64,000 nucleotides of DNA from an uncultured Paraprevotella sp. (GTDB lineage Bacteria; Bacteroidota; Bacteroidia; Bacteroidales; Bacteroidaceae), in NCBI GenBank assembly GCA_944320765.1, contig CALUIS010000005.1, positions 1 through 64,000 on the forward strand, written 5' to 3'. Under the pieces are notes generated by a model, which was not told the origin of the DNA, did not search any database, and saw only the letters and a list, made by a program, of their open reading frames with translations. Shown here piece by piece: positions 20,371 through 29,277 of the stretch. Positions within the stretch are counted from its first letter, which is position 1, and each line of letters starts with the position of its first letter. Made by a program: the position numbers and the translations under genes.

Positions 20371-20418
20371 TAAAAAAATCATTCCGGCACTGCGCAAGGG
20401 CAGTCGTCCGGAATGATT
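20371..20418 (-). terminator. Intrinsic terminator after yidC
   Basis: Minus strand: AATCATTCCGG pairs with CCGGAATGATT (20377-20387 with 20408-20418), with an inner ACTGC/GCAGT pairing, followed by a run of seven Ts. It ends the pyrG-yidC transcript just before the S9 peptidase ATG. Confidence 0.85.
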
Positions 20419-20428
20419 CGGTTCGTTG

Positions 20429-20436
20429 ATAAACTT
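20429..20436 (-). promoter_or_regulatory. Possible weak -7 box (TAAGTTTA) for the S9 peptidase
   Basis: TAAGTTTA overlaps the yidC stop codon and differs from TAnnTTTG at the last base. If used, the terminator hairpin would form the mRNA leader of the peptidase gene. Low confidence. Confidence 0.2.
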
Positions 20437-22327
20437 ATTTCTTATGTTGTTGCGCCTGTCTTTTCTTCTGTTCTTCCAGGATGGCTTGCTGCTGCTTCTG
20501 CAAGGCTTCCAGACGCGCGGCCATGCCGGACAGTTTCTTGTTCGGGTTGGCCTTGTTGGCCTGGTAGTTGGCCTCGAGCTTGGCCAGGAGCTTCTTCTCG
20601 TCCGTGGTCTTGCGCAGGAACCACATGATGAGGATGCTGGTCAGGCCGGAGAGGAAGTAGTAGTAGTTCAGTCCGGAGGAGTAGTTGTTGAACATGAAGA
20701 AGAACACTATCGGCATGAGGTACATCATGTACTGCATGAGCTTCATCTGCTGTGCCTGTTCCGGTGTCATGGTGTCCTTCTGCTGCCGCATGCTGATCCA
20801 CGTGTTGACGATGTTGGTCAGGCAGAACAGGAGGCAGAAGATGCTCAGGTGGTCGCCGATGAGCCAGATGTGCTTGTCCCAGCGGATGACGTCGTCGTAT
20901 GCCGAGAGGTCCGAGGCCCAGAGGAAACTTTCGCCGCGCAGCTCGATGGCGTTCGGCACGAAGTTGAACAGCGCGATCCAGATGGGCATCTGAATCAGCA
21001 TCGGCAGGCAGCCGCCCATGGGGCTGACGCCGTACTGGCTGTAGAGCTGCATGATTTCCTGCTGCTTCTTCATGGCGTCTTCCGGATTGGGGTATTTGGC
21101 GTTGATCTCATCCACCTTGGGCTTCAGCACGCGCATACGGGCCGAGGAAAGGTAGGACTTGCGGGTGGTGGGATAGACCAGAATCTTCACCAGTATGGTC
21201 AGCAACAGCAGGACCACGCCCATCGATAGCCCCCAGCTGCTCAGCCAGTCGAAGATGTAGATGATGAAGAAGCGGTTGATCCACTTGAAGAGCGGCCATC
21301 CCAAGTAGACGAGGTCTTCCAGTTCCAAGTCTTTGTCGCTGGCGCTCAGTTCGTTCGTGTGCTGCAGCAGATGGTAGTTGTTCGGCGCGAACAGCATCTG
21401 CATCCGGGTGGCTTCCTTACCCGTCGGGTCGAAGAAGGTCTTCATGTCGGCCTCATAGTTCTTCAGGTAGCCGGTTTCCTGTTGCAGGGGTGTGCTGGCC
21501 AGAGTGGCGTCCGTGAAATCCTGGTGCGCGATGAGCACGCAGCTGAAGAACTGGTTCTTGAAGGCAATCCAGTCCAGCGGTTCCGCTATCTTTTCCGATT
21601 CTGCGCTGGTCTCGCTCAGGTAGTCCGTGCCTTCGTCCTTGATTTTGTAGGTCAGCGACGAGTAGCGGCTCTCGAAGTCGAAGCCTTTCTCCTGCTGGCG
21701 TGCCATTTCGGTCCATTCGATGTCCATGTCTTTCATGGACGGGGCGAAGTGGTTGCCCAAGCCCTGTGCCTGTATGGTGAAGTCCACCATGTAGGAATGG
21801 GGGAGGAGCGTGTAGTTGAAGTCCAATGTCCCTCCGGCGGCGGACTGCAGCCGCATGGTCAGCGTGGTGTCGCTGACGTTGACGGGGGTGAAGAAGTAGT
21901 CGCCGGAGTAGATGTTCTCCGTCTTGCCGGCCAGCATGAACTGCATCCGGGCGTCCTTTTCGTCAAACAATGTGACGAGTCCGCCCTGCTGGTTCTTGTA
22001 CTCTTTCAGTTCCACTTTCTGCACCGTCCCGCCGCGTGTGTTGAATGTCAGGCGCACCAGCTCGTTTTCCAGGACGACGGGGGCGGCGGTCCCGCTCCGG
22101 TGGGCGAAGAAGAGCGAGGTGCTGTCCATGGCAGCCTGCGCCTGTTTGGCGATTTCGGCTGCTTCCTTGGCTTTTATTTCCTGCTCCGCTTTTTGGCGGG
22201 CTACCGCTTCAATAGAGTCTTGCCGGAGTTGGGCTTCGATTTCCGCTTCGCTCGGCTGGCTGAAGTAACTGAATCCGATCAGTACGGCTGCGATGAGGAC
22301 GAATCCTATGACCGTGTTTTTGTCCAT
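20435..22327 (-). CDS. yidC: Membrane protein insertase YidC
   Basis: A 630-residue YidC/Oxa1 insertase that inserts and folds inner-membrane proteins with or without SecYEG. It has an N-terminal membrane helix (TVIGFVLIAAVLIGFSYF), the large periplasmic P2 domain (about residues 60-350), then the conserved 60KD_IMP core with five helices (GVVLLLLTILVKILVYP, GCLPMLIQMPIWIALF, NYYYFLSGLTSILIMWF). The C-terminus is basic (EEQKKRQAQQHKK), as expected for ribosome contact. It lies 7 bases after pyrG, with which it is co-transcribed. Confidence 0.95.
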   Translation of the reverse strand: MDKNTVIGFVLIAAVLIGFSYFSQPSEAEIEAQLRQDSIEAVARQKAEQEIKAKEAAEIAKQAQAAMDSTSLFFAHRSGTAAPVVLENELVRLTFNTRGGTVQKVELKEYKNQQGGLVTLFDEKDARMQFMLAGKTENIYSGDYFFTPVNVSDTTLTMRLQSAAGGTLDFNYTLLPHSYMVDFTIQAQGLGNHFAPSMKDMDIEWTEMARQQEKGFDFESRYSSLTYKIKDEGTDYLSETSAESEKIAEPLDWIAFKNQFFSCVLIAHQDFTDATLASTPLQQETGYLKNYEADMKTFFDPTGKEATRMQMLFAPNNYHLLQHTNELSASDKDLELEDLVYLGWPLFKWINRFFIIYIFDWLSSWGLSMGVVLLLLTILVKILVYPTTRKSYLSSARMRVLKPKVDEINAKYPNPEDAMKKQQEIMQLYSQYGVSPMGGCLPMLIQMPIWIALFNFVPNAIELRGESFLWASDLSAYDDVIRWDKHIWLIGDHLSIFCLLFCLTNIVNTWISMRQQKDTMTPEQAQQMKLMQYMMYLMPIVFFFMFNNYSSGLNYYYFLSGLTSILIMWFLRKTTDEKKLLAKLEANYQANKANPNKKLSGMAARLEALQKQQQAILEEQKKRQAQQHKK

Positions 22328-22334
22328 GTCTGTC

Positions 22335-23966
22335 TTATTTGTCTTTAGTCGTTTGTTTCTTGCTTTTCGCGTTTTCGATGGCCGCCTTGACGAAAGAAAG
22401 GAACAAGGGGTGCGGTTTCAGCACCGTGCTGCTGTATTCCGGATGGAATTGCGTGCCGATGTACCATCTCAGCGTGGGGATTTCCACGATTTCCACCAGG
22501 TTGCTGTCGGGGTTGGTGCCCACGCACTGCATACCGGCCTTTTCAAATTCCGCGATAAAATGGTTGTTGAACTCGTAGCGGTGGCGGTGGCGTTCGGCGA
22601 TGTGCTTCTGCCCGTAGGCCTCGAAAGTCTTGCTGCCTTCGCGCACCTCGCAGTCGTAGGCTCCCAGGCGCATGGTGCCGCCCATCTGGGTGATGTTCTT
22701 CTGCTCCTCCATGATGTCGATGACGTTGTGGGGAGTCTTCTCGTCCATCTCGCGGCTGTTGGCGTCCGCATAGCCCAATACGTCGCGTGCGAATTCCACC
22801 ACCATCATCTGCATGCCGAGGCAGATGCCGAAAGTGGGGATGTCGTGGGTGCGGGTGTATTCGGCGGCCAGGATCTTGCCTTCGATGCCTCGCTGGCCGA
22901 ATCCCGGGCAGATGACCACGCCGGCCATGTCCTTCAGTTGTTCCTCCACGTTCTCGCGGGTCAGCTTCTCGCTGTTGACGAAGCGGGCCTTGACTTTGTA
23001 GTCGTTGTATGTGCCGGCATGTGCCAAGGATTCCAGTATGCTTTTATAGGCATCCTGCAGGTCATATTTCCCGACCAATGCGATGTTCACCACTTCGGTG
23101 GCCCTGTTGCGGCGGTCGAGGAACGAACGCCAGGGGCCGAGCTGCGGGGTCTCGCCCACCGGCATGTTCATCTTTTGCAGGATGATGGCATCCAGTTTCT
23201 GGGCCTGCATGCTCAGCGGCACCTCGTAGATGGACGGCATGTCGATGCTTTGGATGACGGCCTCTTCGTCCACGTTGCAGAAATGTGCCACCTTTTTCCG
23301 GAGGTCTGCACTTAAGTCGTGTTCCGTACGCAGCACTAAGATGTCGGGCTGGATGCCAAGGCTTTGCAACTGCTTGACGGATGTCTGCGTCGGCTTGGTC
23401 TTCAGTTCCTTGGCGGCAGCCAGGTAAGGCACATAGGTCAGATGCAGGTTGATGGCGTTCTTGCCCAGTTCCCAGCGCAGCTGGCGGATGGCCTCCAGGA
23501 ACGGCAGCGACTCGATGTCGCCCACCGTGCCGCCGATTTCCGTGATGACGAAATCGAACTTGTATTTCTGTCCCATCAGCTTGATGTTACGCTTTATCTC
23601 GTCCGTGATGTGGGGGACGACCTGGATGGTCTTGCCCAAATAGTCCCCCTTGCGCTCTTTCTCAATCACGCTCTGGTATATCCGTCCCGTGGTGATGTTG
23701 TTGGCCCGGGTGGTCTGGATGCCGGTGAAACGTTCGTAGTGTCCCAAATCCAAGTCGGTCTCCTGTCCGTCTACCGTGACATAGCATTCCCCGTGTTCGT
23801 AAGGGTTAAGGGTTCCCGGGTCGATATTGATGTAGGGGTCAAATTTCTGGATGGTGATGTTGTACCCCCTGGCTTGTAACAGTTTGCCGACAGAAGAGGA
23901 TATGATTCCTTTGCCTAACGAAGAGGCTACTCCGCCCGTGACGAAGATATACTTAGTTTCTCCCAC
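22335..23966 (-). CDS. pyrG: CTP synthase
   Basis: A 543-residue CTP synthase, converting UTP to CTP with glutamine and ATP. The synthetase domain begins with KYIFVTGGVASSLGKG, and the class-I glutamine amidotransferase domain has the nucleophile elbow GICLGMQMM and the downstream His/Glu (TQFHPEYSS). The length is normal for the family. First gene of the pyrG-yidC operon, promoter at 24018-24025. Confidence 0.97.
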   Translation of the reverse strand: MGETKYIFVTGGVASSLGKGIISSSVGKLLQARGYNITIQKFDPYINIDPGTLNPYEHGECYVTVDGQETDLDLGHYERFTGIQTTRANNITTGRIYQSVIEKERKGDYLGKTIQVVPHITDEIKRNIKLMGQKYKFDFVITEIGGTVGDIESLPFLEAIRQLRWELGKNAINLHLTYVPYLAAAKELKTKPTQTSVKQLQSLGIQPDILVLRTEHDLSADLRKKVAHFCNVDEEAVIQSIDMPSIYEVPLSMQAQKLDAIILQKMNMPVGETPQLGPWRSFLDRRNRATEVVNIALVGKYDLQDAYKSILESLAHAGTYNDYKVKARFVNSEKLTRENVEEQLKDMAGVVICPGFGQRGIEGKILAAEYTRTHDIPTFGICLGMQMMVVEFARDVLGYADANSREMDEKTPHNVIDIMEEQKNITQMGGTMRLGAYDCEVREGSKTFEAYGQKHIAERHRHRYEFNNHFIAEFEKAGMQCVGTNPDSNLVEIVEIPTLRWYIGTQFHPEYSSTVLKPHPLFLSFVKAAIENAKSKKQTTKDK

Positions 23967-24017
23967 AATATTGTTGTTTTTGGATTAATATTCAATGATG
24001 ACATCGCTATCAAGTTG

Positions 24018-24025
24018 CAAAATTA
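24018..24025 (-). promoter_or_regulatory. -7 box (TAATTTTG) of pyrG-yidC
   Basis: Minus-strand TAATTTTG about 51 bases upstream of the pyrG ATG, divergent from the DUF3078 promoter. Confidence 0.5.
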
Positions 24026-24070
24026 CAAAAAACTTTGGGTTCGTTAGGGCTTTTCCTCTAAAAAAAGATA

Positions 24071-24078
24071 TATCTTTG
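24071..24078 (+). promoter_or_regulatory. -7 box (TATCTTTG) of the DUF3078 gene
   Basis: TATCTTTG lies 15 bases before the ATG at 24094, so the leader is very short. It rules against the ORF extension to 23995. Confidence 0.55.
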
Positions 24079-24093
24079 TGTCCGCAAAGGGAA

Positions 24094-25452
24094 ATGAGAA
24101 TGCAGAGAAGGCTTTGGGGTATATGGGTTTTGTCGTTGCTTTTGCCTTGCGTGGAGGGAGCGGCGGAGAACAGGCGTGTGTACAAGGTGGACACGTTGGC
24201 CATGAATTCCATCGTGCAAAAATATTCCGCCGCGTTGGCGGCACTGTCGCATGACACGACGGCTTTCCCTTTGGATACGGGCATGAGGTATGCCCCTCCC
24301 TTTTTCCGCCTGCTGACTCCCGGCACGCTTTACGACGCTCCAATGAGGCAGGCGTTTTCCGTTTCATGGATACCGTCTCTTCCCGCCAAGGCGGACAGCG
24401 TGCCCTCGTTGATGGGTGAAGGCCTGAAGGACAGGGGCCGGTCGGTATTGGAAGAAGGGAACCGGATGCTGATGCAGGCATACGTCCGTGTGCCGTGGCT
24501 GATAAGCCTGACCGAGCGTGATTTGGACGAGGCCGGCGGCTTGAAGGAGGAGGTGTTGCCGGAGTTGCCGGAGATTTCCCGCCTGGCCGGAAACGAAATG
24601 GACCTGGACCTGGCTCGGGACGTGGATACTGTGCGCCTGGTTGTCCGTCGTCCTAATTTTTGGAAGTTCAGGGGGGATTATTCCTTTCAGTTCACCCAGA
24701 ACTATTTTTCGGAGAACTGGTACCAAGGCGGGGACAACAATTACACGATGCTGGCATTGGCCACGATGGAGGCCAACTTCAACAACAAGGAGAAAATCCA
24801 ATGGGACAACAAGCTGGAGATGCGCCTTGGCTTCCAGACCTCGAAAACGGATGAGAAGCATAAGGTCAAGACCAACGACGACCTGCTCCGTTTTACGACC
24901 AAGATCGGATATAAGGCGACCACGCATTGGTTCTATACCTTGCAGGTGCAGGCTTACACGCAGTTTTACCCCAGTTACAACGCCAACAGCGACGTGGTGT
25001 CGTCGGACTTCATGTCGCCGTTCAATCTGGTCGTCTCGTTAGGTATGGACTACAAGTTGGAGCTGAAACGTTTCAAGGGTTCCGCCAACTTGTCCCCCGT
25101 GGCCTATAATTTCCGTTCTGTCAGCCGTAAATCCTTGTATGGGAATTTCGGCTTGGATCCGGGGCGGAGCATGTACAACAACTTCGGTCCCAACATTACG
25201 GTCAATTACAGTTGGGAAATCTGGAAAAACATCAAGTGGGACTCCCGCATCTATTGGTTCAGCAACATGGAGATGACCGATGTGGAGTGGGAAAACACGT
25301 TTACTTTCACGATTAACAAATACCTGAACTCCAAGCTCTTCCTCTATCCCCGGATAGACGACAGCTCGGAGAATTACCGTAATGAGGACAAGAAGTTTCC
25401 TTATCTTATGTTCAAGGAATGGTTCAGCCTGGGTGTCAATTATTCCTTTTGA
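24094..25452 (+). CDS. DUF3078 family outer-membrane protein
   Basis: A 452-residue exported protein: signal peptide ([22 protein letters not shown]), a poorly conserved N-terminal third, then a beta-barrel-like C-terminal half typical of DUF3078 ([47 protein letters not shown]) ending in a Phe. DUF3078 is a Bacteroidetes family of unknown function. ATG codons at 24094 and 24100 are both possible; the first is listed. The 3' end overlaps the convergent engB gene by 13 bases. Confidence 0.8.
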   Translation: MRMQRRLWGIWVLSLLLPCVEGAAENRRVYKVDTLAMNSIVQKYSAALAALSHDTTAFPLDTGMRYAPPFFRLLTPGTLYDAPMRQAFSVSWIPSLPAKADSVPSLMGEGLKDRGRSVLEEGNRMLMQAYVRVPWLISLTERDLDEAGGLKEEVLPELPEISRLAGNEMDLDLARDVDTVRLVVRRPNFWKFRGDYSFQFTQNYFSENWYQGGDNNYTMLALATMEANFNNKEKIQWDNKLEMRLGFQTSKTDEKHKVKTNDDLLRFTTKIGYKATTHWFYTLQVQAYTQFYPSYNANSDVVSSDFMSPFNLVVSLGMDYKLELKRFKGSANLSPVAYNFRSVSRKSLYGNFGLDPGRSMYNNFGPNITVNYSWEIWKNIKWDSRIYWFSNMEMTDVEWENTFTFTINKYLNSKLFLYPRIDDSSENYRNEDKKFPYLMFKEWFSLGVNYSF

Positions 25453-26060
25453 CCCTCCTGTCTGAGGGATTGGTTGATGCTTTCTATGTAGTCCAGCAGT
25501 TCGGCCCGTCCGGTCTTGTCTTCCGATGAGGTGACGAAGTGGGGGGGGAGTTCTTCCCACTGTTCCTCCAACGCCTTGAGGAACACGGAGACGTTGGCGC
25601 GGAGTACGGATGCGCTGGATTTGTCCGCCTTGGTGAAGACGATGCTGAACGGGATGCCGTTCTCGCCCAGCCATTCGATGAACTCCATGTCTATCTTCTG
25701 TGGCTTGTGGCGGGAGTCTATCAGGACGAACAGGTTGGTCATCTGTTCCCGCCTCAGGATATAGGACGAGATGATGCCCTTCAGTTTTTCTTGCTCTTTC
25801 TTTCCTATTTTCGCATAGCCGTACCCCGGGAGGTCCACGAGAAACCATTGCTTGTTGATAAGGAAATGGTTGATGAGCAGGGTCTTTCCCGGGGTGGCCG
25901 AGGTCTTGGCCAGTTTTTTATGGTTGGTCAGCATGTTGATCAGGCTGGATTTGCCTACATTGGAACGCCCGATGAACGCGTATTCCGGGTATGTCGTGGC
26001 TGGGCATTGGTCCACCCTGGTGTTGCTGATGACAAATTCTGCAGATTTGATTTCCGTCAT
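25440..26060 (-). CDS. engB: Ribosome-biogenesis GTPase EngB/YsxC
   Basis: A 206-residue TRAFAC-class GTPase needed for assembly of the large ribosomal subunit. G1 is [10 protein letters not shown]2 SATPGKT, G3 [10 protein letters not shown]4 TKAD and G5 near SSED. I start at MTEIKSAEF (26060), which matches family length and lies behind the -7 box at 26079-26086; the longer ORF to 26222 runs through that promoter and the recR promoter. A run of eight Cs in the coding strand (25551-25558) codes Pro-Pro. Its last 13 bases overlap the end of the DUF3078 gene on the other strand. Confidence 0.95.
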   Translation of the reverse strand: MTEIKSAEFVISNTRVDQCPATTYPEYAFIGRSNVGKSSLINMLTNHKKLAKTSATPGKTLLINHFLINKQWFLVDLPGYGYAKIGKKEQEKLKGIISSYILRREQMTNLFVLIDSRHKPQKIDMEFIEWLGENGIPFSIVFTKADKSSASVLRANVSVFLKALEEQWEELPPHFVTSSEDKTGRAELLDYIESINQSLRQEGQKE

Positions 26061-26078
26061 AGTCTGTAATTTTGTGGG

Positions 26079-26086
26079 CAAATATA
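26079..26086 (-). promoter_or_regulatory. -7 box (TATATTTG) of engB
   Basis: Minus-strand TATATTTG 18 bases upstream of the engB ATG, back-to-back with the recR promoters 22 bases away. Confidence 0.55.
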
Positions 26087-26108
26087 CGCTTTTTACTCGA
26101 CTTTTGGT

Positions 26109-26138
26109 TATCTTTGCACCCGAATTTAGGTATCTTTG
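26109..26138 (+). promoter_or_regulatory. Two tandem -7 boxes upstream of recR
   Basis: TATCTTTG occurs at 26109-26116 and again at 26131-26138, 22 bases apart. The second lies 8 bases before the recR ATG (26147), implying a nearly leaderless mRNA if it is used. Confidence 0.5.
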
Positions 26139-26146
26139 ACTAATAG

Positions 26147-26764
26147 ATGAATCAACAATATCCTTCAGCATTGCTGGAAAAGGCTGTGAACGAGTTCGCC
26201 AAATTGCCGGGGATTGGTTCAAAGACAGCGATGCGGCTGGTACTCCACTTGTTGCGGCAGGACATGCCGGCGGTCGAGGCTTTCGGCCAGTCGGTCATTA
26301 CGCTCAAACGCGAGGTGAAATACTGTTCGGTATGTCATAACATATCGGACACGGAGACGTGTGGCATCTGTGCGGACATGCGGCGCGACCATTCCACGGT
26401 TTGCGTGGTGGAGAACATACAGGACGTGATGGCGATTGAGAACACCCAGCAATATAAGGGCGTGTACCATGTGTTGGGCGGGGTCATCTCTCCGATGGAC
26501 GGGGTGGGGCCTTCGGATTTGCAAATCCAGTCGCTGGTGGGGCGTGTGGCCGGCGGGGGAATAAAAGAGGTGATACTGGCGTTGAGCCCGACGATGGAAG
26601 GAGACACGACCAATTTCTATATATACAGGAAGCTGGAGGATTCCGGAGTGCGCATGACGGTGATAGCCCGCGGCGTGGCGCAGAATGATGAATTGCAGTA
26701 TACGGACGAGGTCACTTTGGGGCGTTCCATCGTGAACCGCGTGGCTTTTAACGGACAGATTTAA
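26147..26764 (+). CDS. recR: Recombination protein RecR
   Basis: A 205-residue RecR, which with RecO and RecF loads RecA at gaps. It has the N-terminal helix-hairpin-helix ([13 protein letters not shown]), the four-Cys zinc motif ([16 protein letters not shown]), the Toprim domain ([14 protein letters not shown]) and the C-terminal Walker-B-like strand. Length is normal. It heads a four-gene operon with a membrane protein, a glycosyltransferase and an acetyltransferase. Confidence 0.97.
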   Translation: MNQQYPSALLEKAVNEFAKLPGIGSKTAMRLVLHLLRQDMPAVEAFGQSVITLKREVKYCSVCHNISDTETCGICADMRRDHSTVCVVENIQDVMAIENTQQYKGVYHVLGGVISPMDGVGPSDLQIQSLVGRVAGGGIKEVILALSPTMEGDTTNFYIYRKLEDSGVRMTVIARGVAQNDELQYTDEVTLGRSIVNRVAFNGQI

Positions 26765-26773
26765 GAAAGGAAT

Positions 26774-27268
26774 ATGGAACAGAAGGAAGAAAGGAAAACG
26801 GTGAGGTTTTTGCGTGTTTATTTCTGTACCCTGTTTTCAATGGTACTGGTGGGAGCTTGTGTATTGCTGAGCTTTAAAGGGATGGTTCAGGACGCGGGCG
26901 GCGATAGTCAGGAACTGGCACTTATGGATTATGTCGCAGAACTGGTGACGGTGGGCTTGACATTGTTTTGTGTGCTTTGGAGCGTGAAAGTCGTGAGGCT
27001 GAAGAAAGTACGGAAGCTGATAACCAGAGGCTGTACGGATTATTTGGAGCGTTATAAGGTTTTCTGTCTTTTGCGGTTTGGCGTCCCTTTCGGGGTGATA
27101 CTTGCGGGGGCGGCGTTCTACGTGTTGTTGGGCCGCCAGACGTTCTTGTATTGCGGCTTGATAGGACTGCTTGCCGTCTTGTATGGTTGGCCGTCATTGG
27201 GGCGTCTGGAACGTGAGACGGCAGAAGAGGAGCGGGAAGAAAGGGAGACAAACGCAAGGACGGAATGA
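26774..27268 (+). CDS. Unrecognised membrane protein
   Basis: A 164-residue protein with four hydrophobic helices (about residues 11-33, 52-75, 98-118 and 122-138), a basic patch after the second (KVVRLKKVRKLITRG) and a charged C-terminal tail (ETAEEEREERE). I do not recognise a family with certainty. It lies 9 bases after recR and overlaps the glycosyltransferase start by four bases (ATGA), so it is translated with that gene and may be a membrane partner of it. Confidence 0.65.
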   Translation: MEQKEERKTVRFLRVYFCTLFSMVLVGACVLLSFKGMVQDAGGDSQELALMDYVAELVTVGLTLFCVLWSVKVVRLKKVRKLITRGCTDYLERYKVFCLLRFGVPFGVILAGAAFYVLLGRQTFLYCGLIGLLAVLYGWPSLGRLERETAEEEREERETNARTE

Positions 27269-28479
27269 AGTTATCCATAGTCATAGTCAGTTTCAACGTC
27301 AAGTATTATCTGGAACAATGCCTGCATTCGCTCCGGCGGGCTTGCCGTGGCATGGAGGCCGAGGTTTGGGTGGTGGATAACGCATCGGCTGACGGGACGG
27401 TGGAGTACATCAAAGAACGTTTCCCGGAGGTGAAGTGGATAGGGAATGCGGAGAATGTAGGGTTCTCGCGTGCCAACAATATGGCCATCAAACGCTCGTC
27501 CGGCGAGTACGTGCTGTTGCTGAATCCCGATACCATCGTGGGCGAGAACGTGCTTTCCGGTTGTGTCCGCTTCATGGATGCCCATCCTGACGCGGGGGCT
27601 ACGGGGGTGGCTATGCTGAAAGACAACGGGTGCTTTGCCTGGGAATCGCGTCGCGGCTTGCCCACGCCGTTCACGTCTTTCTGCAAAATGAGCGGTTTGG
27701 GTGCGTTGTTCCCCCGTTCAAGGCGGTTCGGACGTTACTATATGCGTTATCTGGACAAGGATGAGACGAACCGTATAGAAGTGGTGTCTGGAGCGTTTTT
27801 CATGATCCGGCGGCAGGCTTTGGATCGGGCGGGACTGCTGGACGAAGACTTCTTCATGTATGGGGAGGACATAGATTTGTCGTACCGTTTGCTGAGGTCG
27901 GGGTATCGGAATTATTATCAGCCGCTGAACATCTTGCATTATAAAGGGGAGAGCACGCACAAAAGTTCCTACCGTTACGTGCATGTCTTTTACAAGGCCA
28001 TGCTGATTTTCTTTGACAAGCATTACGGAAAGACCCATTGCTGGCTTGCTCCGGTGATACGTATGGCTGTCGTTGCCCGCGGTTTCTTGGATTTGTGCCT
28101 GTACCAACGGAAACGTCTTTTGAAATGGATGGGCGGCGGGAGGGCGCGTCGTCAGGATGCGTCGTTCCTTTTCTTGGGCCGTCCCGAAGCGGTAGAGGTG
28201 GCGTGTGCCTTAGGGGTGGAGAACCGTTTGAAAATGGATTTCGTGGTGGCCGACGAGAATACGAAGCCGGACGGGCATCTTGACCCGTCGGTAGTTTTGG
28301 ACGGATATGATTATGTGGTCTACGATACGGAGGCTTACAGTTATGAGCGGATCTTGGATTTGATGTCCCGTGGTTCGGAAAGGAAAAGCCTGCATTTGGG
28401 GACCTTTTCTCTGAAAACACGGAATATGATTACCATGACCCGGATTTATTCGATGGAGGAGAGTGGACATGTGGTTTGA
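27265..28479 (+). CDS. Family 2 glycosyltransferase
   Basis: A 404-residue GT-A-fold enzyme. The N-terminal part has KLSIVIVSFN, the nucleotide-binding VDNASADGT, ENVGFSRANN, the metal-binding region LLNPDT, and the acceptor-side EDIDLSYRLLRSGY, as in rhamnosyl-type GT2 transferases. The C-terminal third (from about residue 285) is a separate soluble domain (DASFLFLGRPEAVEVAC, VLDGYDYVVYDTEAYSYERIL) of unknown role. The sugar and acceptor are unknown; a cell-surface polysaccharide is likely. Coupled by ATGA overlap to the preceding membrane protein. Confidence 0.85.
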   Translation: MKLSIVIVSFNVKYYLEQCLHSLRRACRGMEAEVWVVDNASADGTVEYIKERFPEVKWIGNAENVGFSRANNMAIKRSSGEYVLLLNPDTIVGENVLSGCVRFMDAHPDAGATGVAMLKDNGCFAWESRRGLPTPFTSFCKMSGLGALFPRSRRFGRYYMRYLDKDETNRIEVVSGAFFMIRRQALDRAGLLDEDFFMYGEDIDLSYRLLRSGYRNYYQPLNILHYKGESTHKSSYRYVHVFYKAMLIFFDKHYGKTHCWLAPVIRMAVVARGFLDLCLYQRKRLLKWMGGGRARRQDASFLFLGRPEAVEVACALGVENRLKMDFVVADENTKPDGHLDPSVVLDGYDYVVYDTEAYSYERILDLMSRGSERKSLHLGTFSLKTRNMITMTRIYSMEESGHVV

Positions 28480-28990
28480 GGATACTGATATCCGTTTGCG
28501 GGCACTTGAACCCGAAGATCTCGATTGGCTTTATACGTTGGAGAATGACGAGACGTTGTGGGGGGTAGGATGTTCCAATGTCCCATACTCGCGTTACGCG
28601 CTAAAGTCCTATATTGCAGAGTCGCGCCATGACATCTATGCTGACGGCCAGCTGCGTCTGGTGGCAGTATTGAAGGCCACAGGTGCAGTGGTCGGATGTG
28701 TGGATTTGGTGGATTTCTCTCCTCGGCATCTTCGGGCAGAGGTTGGTATTTTTTTATATCCGGACTATCGGAACCGAGGATGGGGAGGCCGGATGCTGAA
28801 GATGCTTGTTTCGTATACCCGTGAACATTTGTGCTTGCACCAGCTTTATGCCTGGGTGGCGGAAGAGAATGTGCAGGCTCAACGTCTTTTCCAAAAAAGC
28901 GGTTTTTCGCGGCAGGCTGTGCTGGAAGGTTGGCTGCGTGACAAGAAGGGCGGTTTTACTGCGGCTTCTCTCTTTACCTTATTATTATAA
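28469..28990 (+). CDS. GNAT family N-acetyltransferase
   Basis: A 173-residue GNAT acetyltransferase of the RimJ/RimL/SpeG type: IRLRALEPEDLDWLY at the N-terminus, the acetyl-CoA loop region YRNRGWGGRML, and the C-terminal AEENVQAQRLFQKSGF. The ATG at 28469 is preferred over the GTG at 28463; a GGAGGAGAG sequence lies just upstream. The start overlaps the glycosyltransferase by 11 bases. The substrate is unknown; the C-terminal GWLRDKKGGF is like SpeG. Confidence 0.8.
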   Translation: MWFEDTDIRLRALEPEDLDWLYTLENDETLWGVGCSNVPYSRYALKSYIAESRHDIYADGQLRLVAVLKATGAVVGCVDLVDFSPRHLRAEVGIFLYPDYRNRGWGGRMLKMLVSYTREHLCLHQLYAWVAEENVQAQRLFQKSGFSRQAVLEGWLRDKKGGFTAASLFTLLL

Positions 28991-28995
28991 TAGTT

Positions 28996-29013
28996 GAAAC
29001 CTTTCGGTTTTTT
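28996..29013 (+). terminator. Short terminator after the recR operon
   Basis: GAAACC, loop TTTC, GGTTTTTT, six bases after the acetyltransferase stop, ending in a T run. Confidence 0.5.
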
Positions 29014-29053
29014 CGAATAAGCGCATTTTGGTCTGAAAAAAGATACTCCATAA

Positions 29054-29085
29054 TTTGGCCGTTTGACATAAAGTTCCTACCTTTG
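29054..29085 (+). promoter_or_regulatory. Promoter of tRNA-Asp
   Basis: TTTG (29054-29057), 20-base spacer, TACCTTTG (29078-29085). The same -7 box serves the tRNA-Val/Arg transcript at the start of the window. Confidence 0.75.
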
Positions 29086-29122
29086 CACTCGCAAACGGGA
29101 AGTGTCCCGCTCGCCATTAAAA

Positions 29123-29196
29123 GGTGCGTTAGTTCAGCTGGTTAGAATACATGCCTGTCACGCATGGGGTCACGGGTTCGAGTCCCGTACGCACCG
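29123..29196 (+). tRNA. tRNA-Asp (GTC)
   Basis: Cloverleaf with acceptor GGTGCGT/ACGCACC, anticodon stem CATGC/GCATG with loop CTGTCAC (anticodon GTC) and T loop GTTCGAGTC. The discriminator is G, a tRNA-Asp identity base. CCA is not encoded. Confidence 0.96.
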
Positions 29197-29230
29197 CAAG
29201 GCTTTAGAGACAAATGAATGCCTACGAGTA

Positions 29231-29277
29231 ACAAAACTCACAAAATCAATGGTTTGTGGGCTTTGTTTTTTCTTTTT
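29231..29277 (+). terminator. Terminator of tRNA-Asp
   Basis: CTCACAAA pairs with TTTGTGGG, extended by outer ACAAA/TTTGT, then a T-rich tract. It stands 35 bases after the tRNA. In the remaining 29278-29618 I see no gene, repeat or RNA that I can support, only a possible promoter at its end. Confidence 0.7.

Noticed and set aside
25551..25558. C8/G8 run in engB as a phase-variable site
   Set aside because: EngB is generally essential and the run simply codes Leu-Pro-Pro; used here only as a warning that such runs occur by chance.
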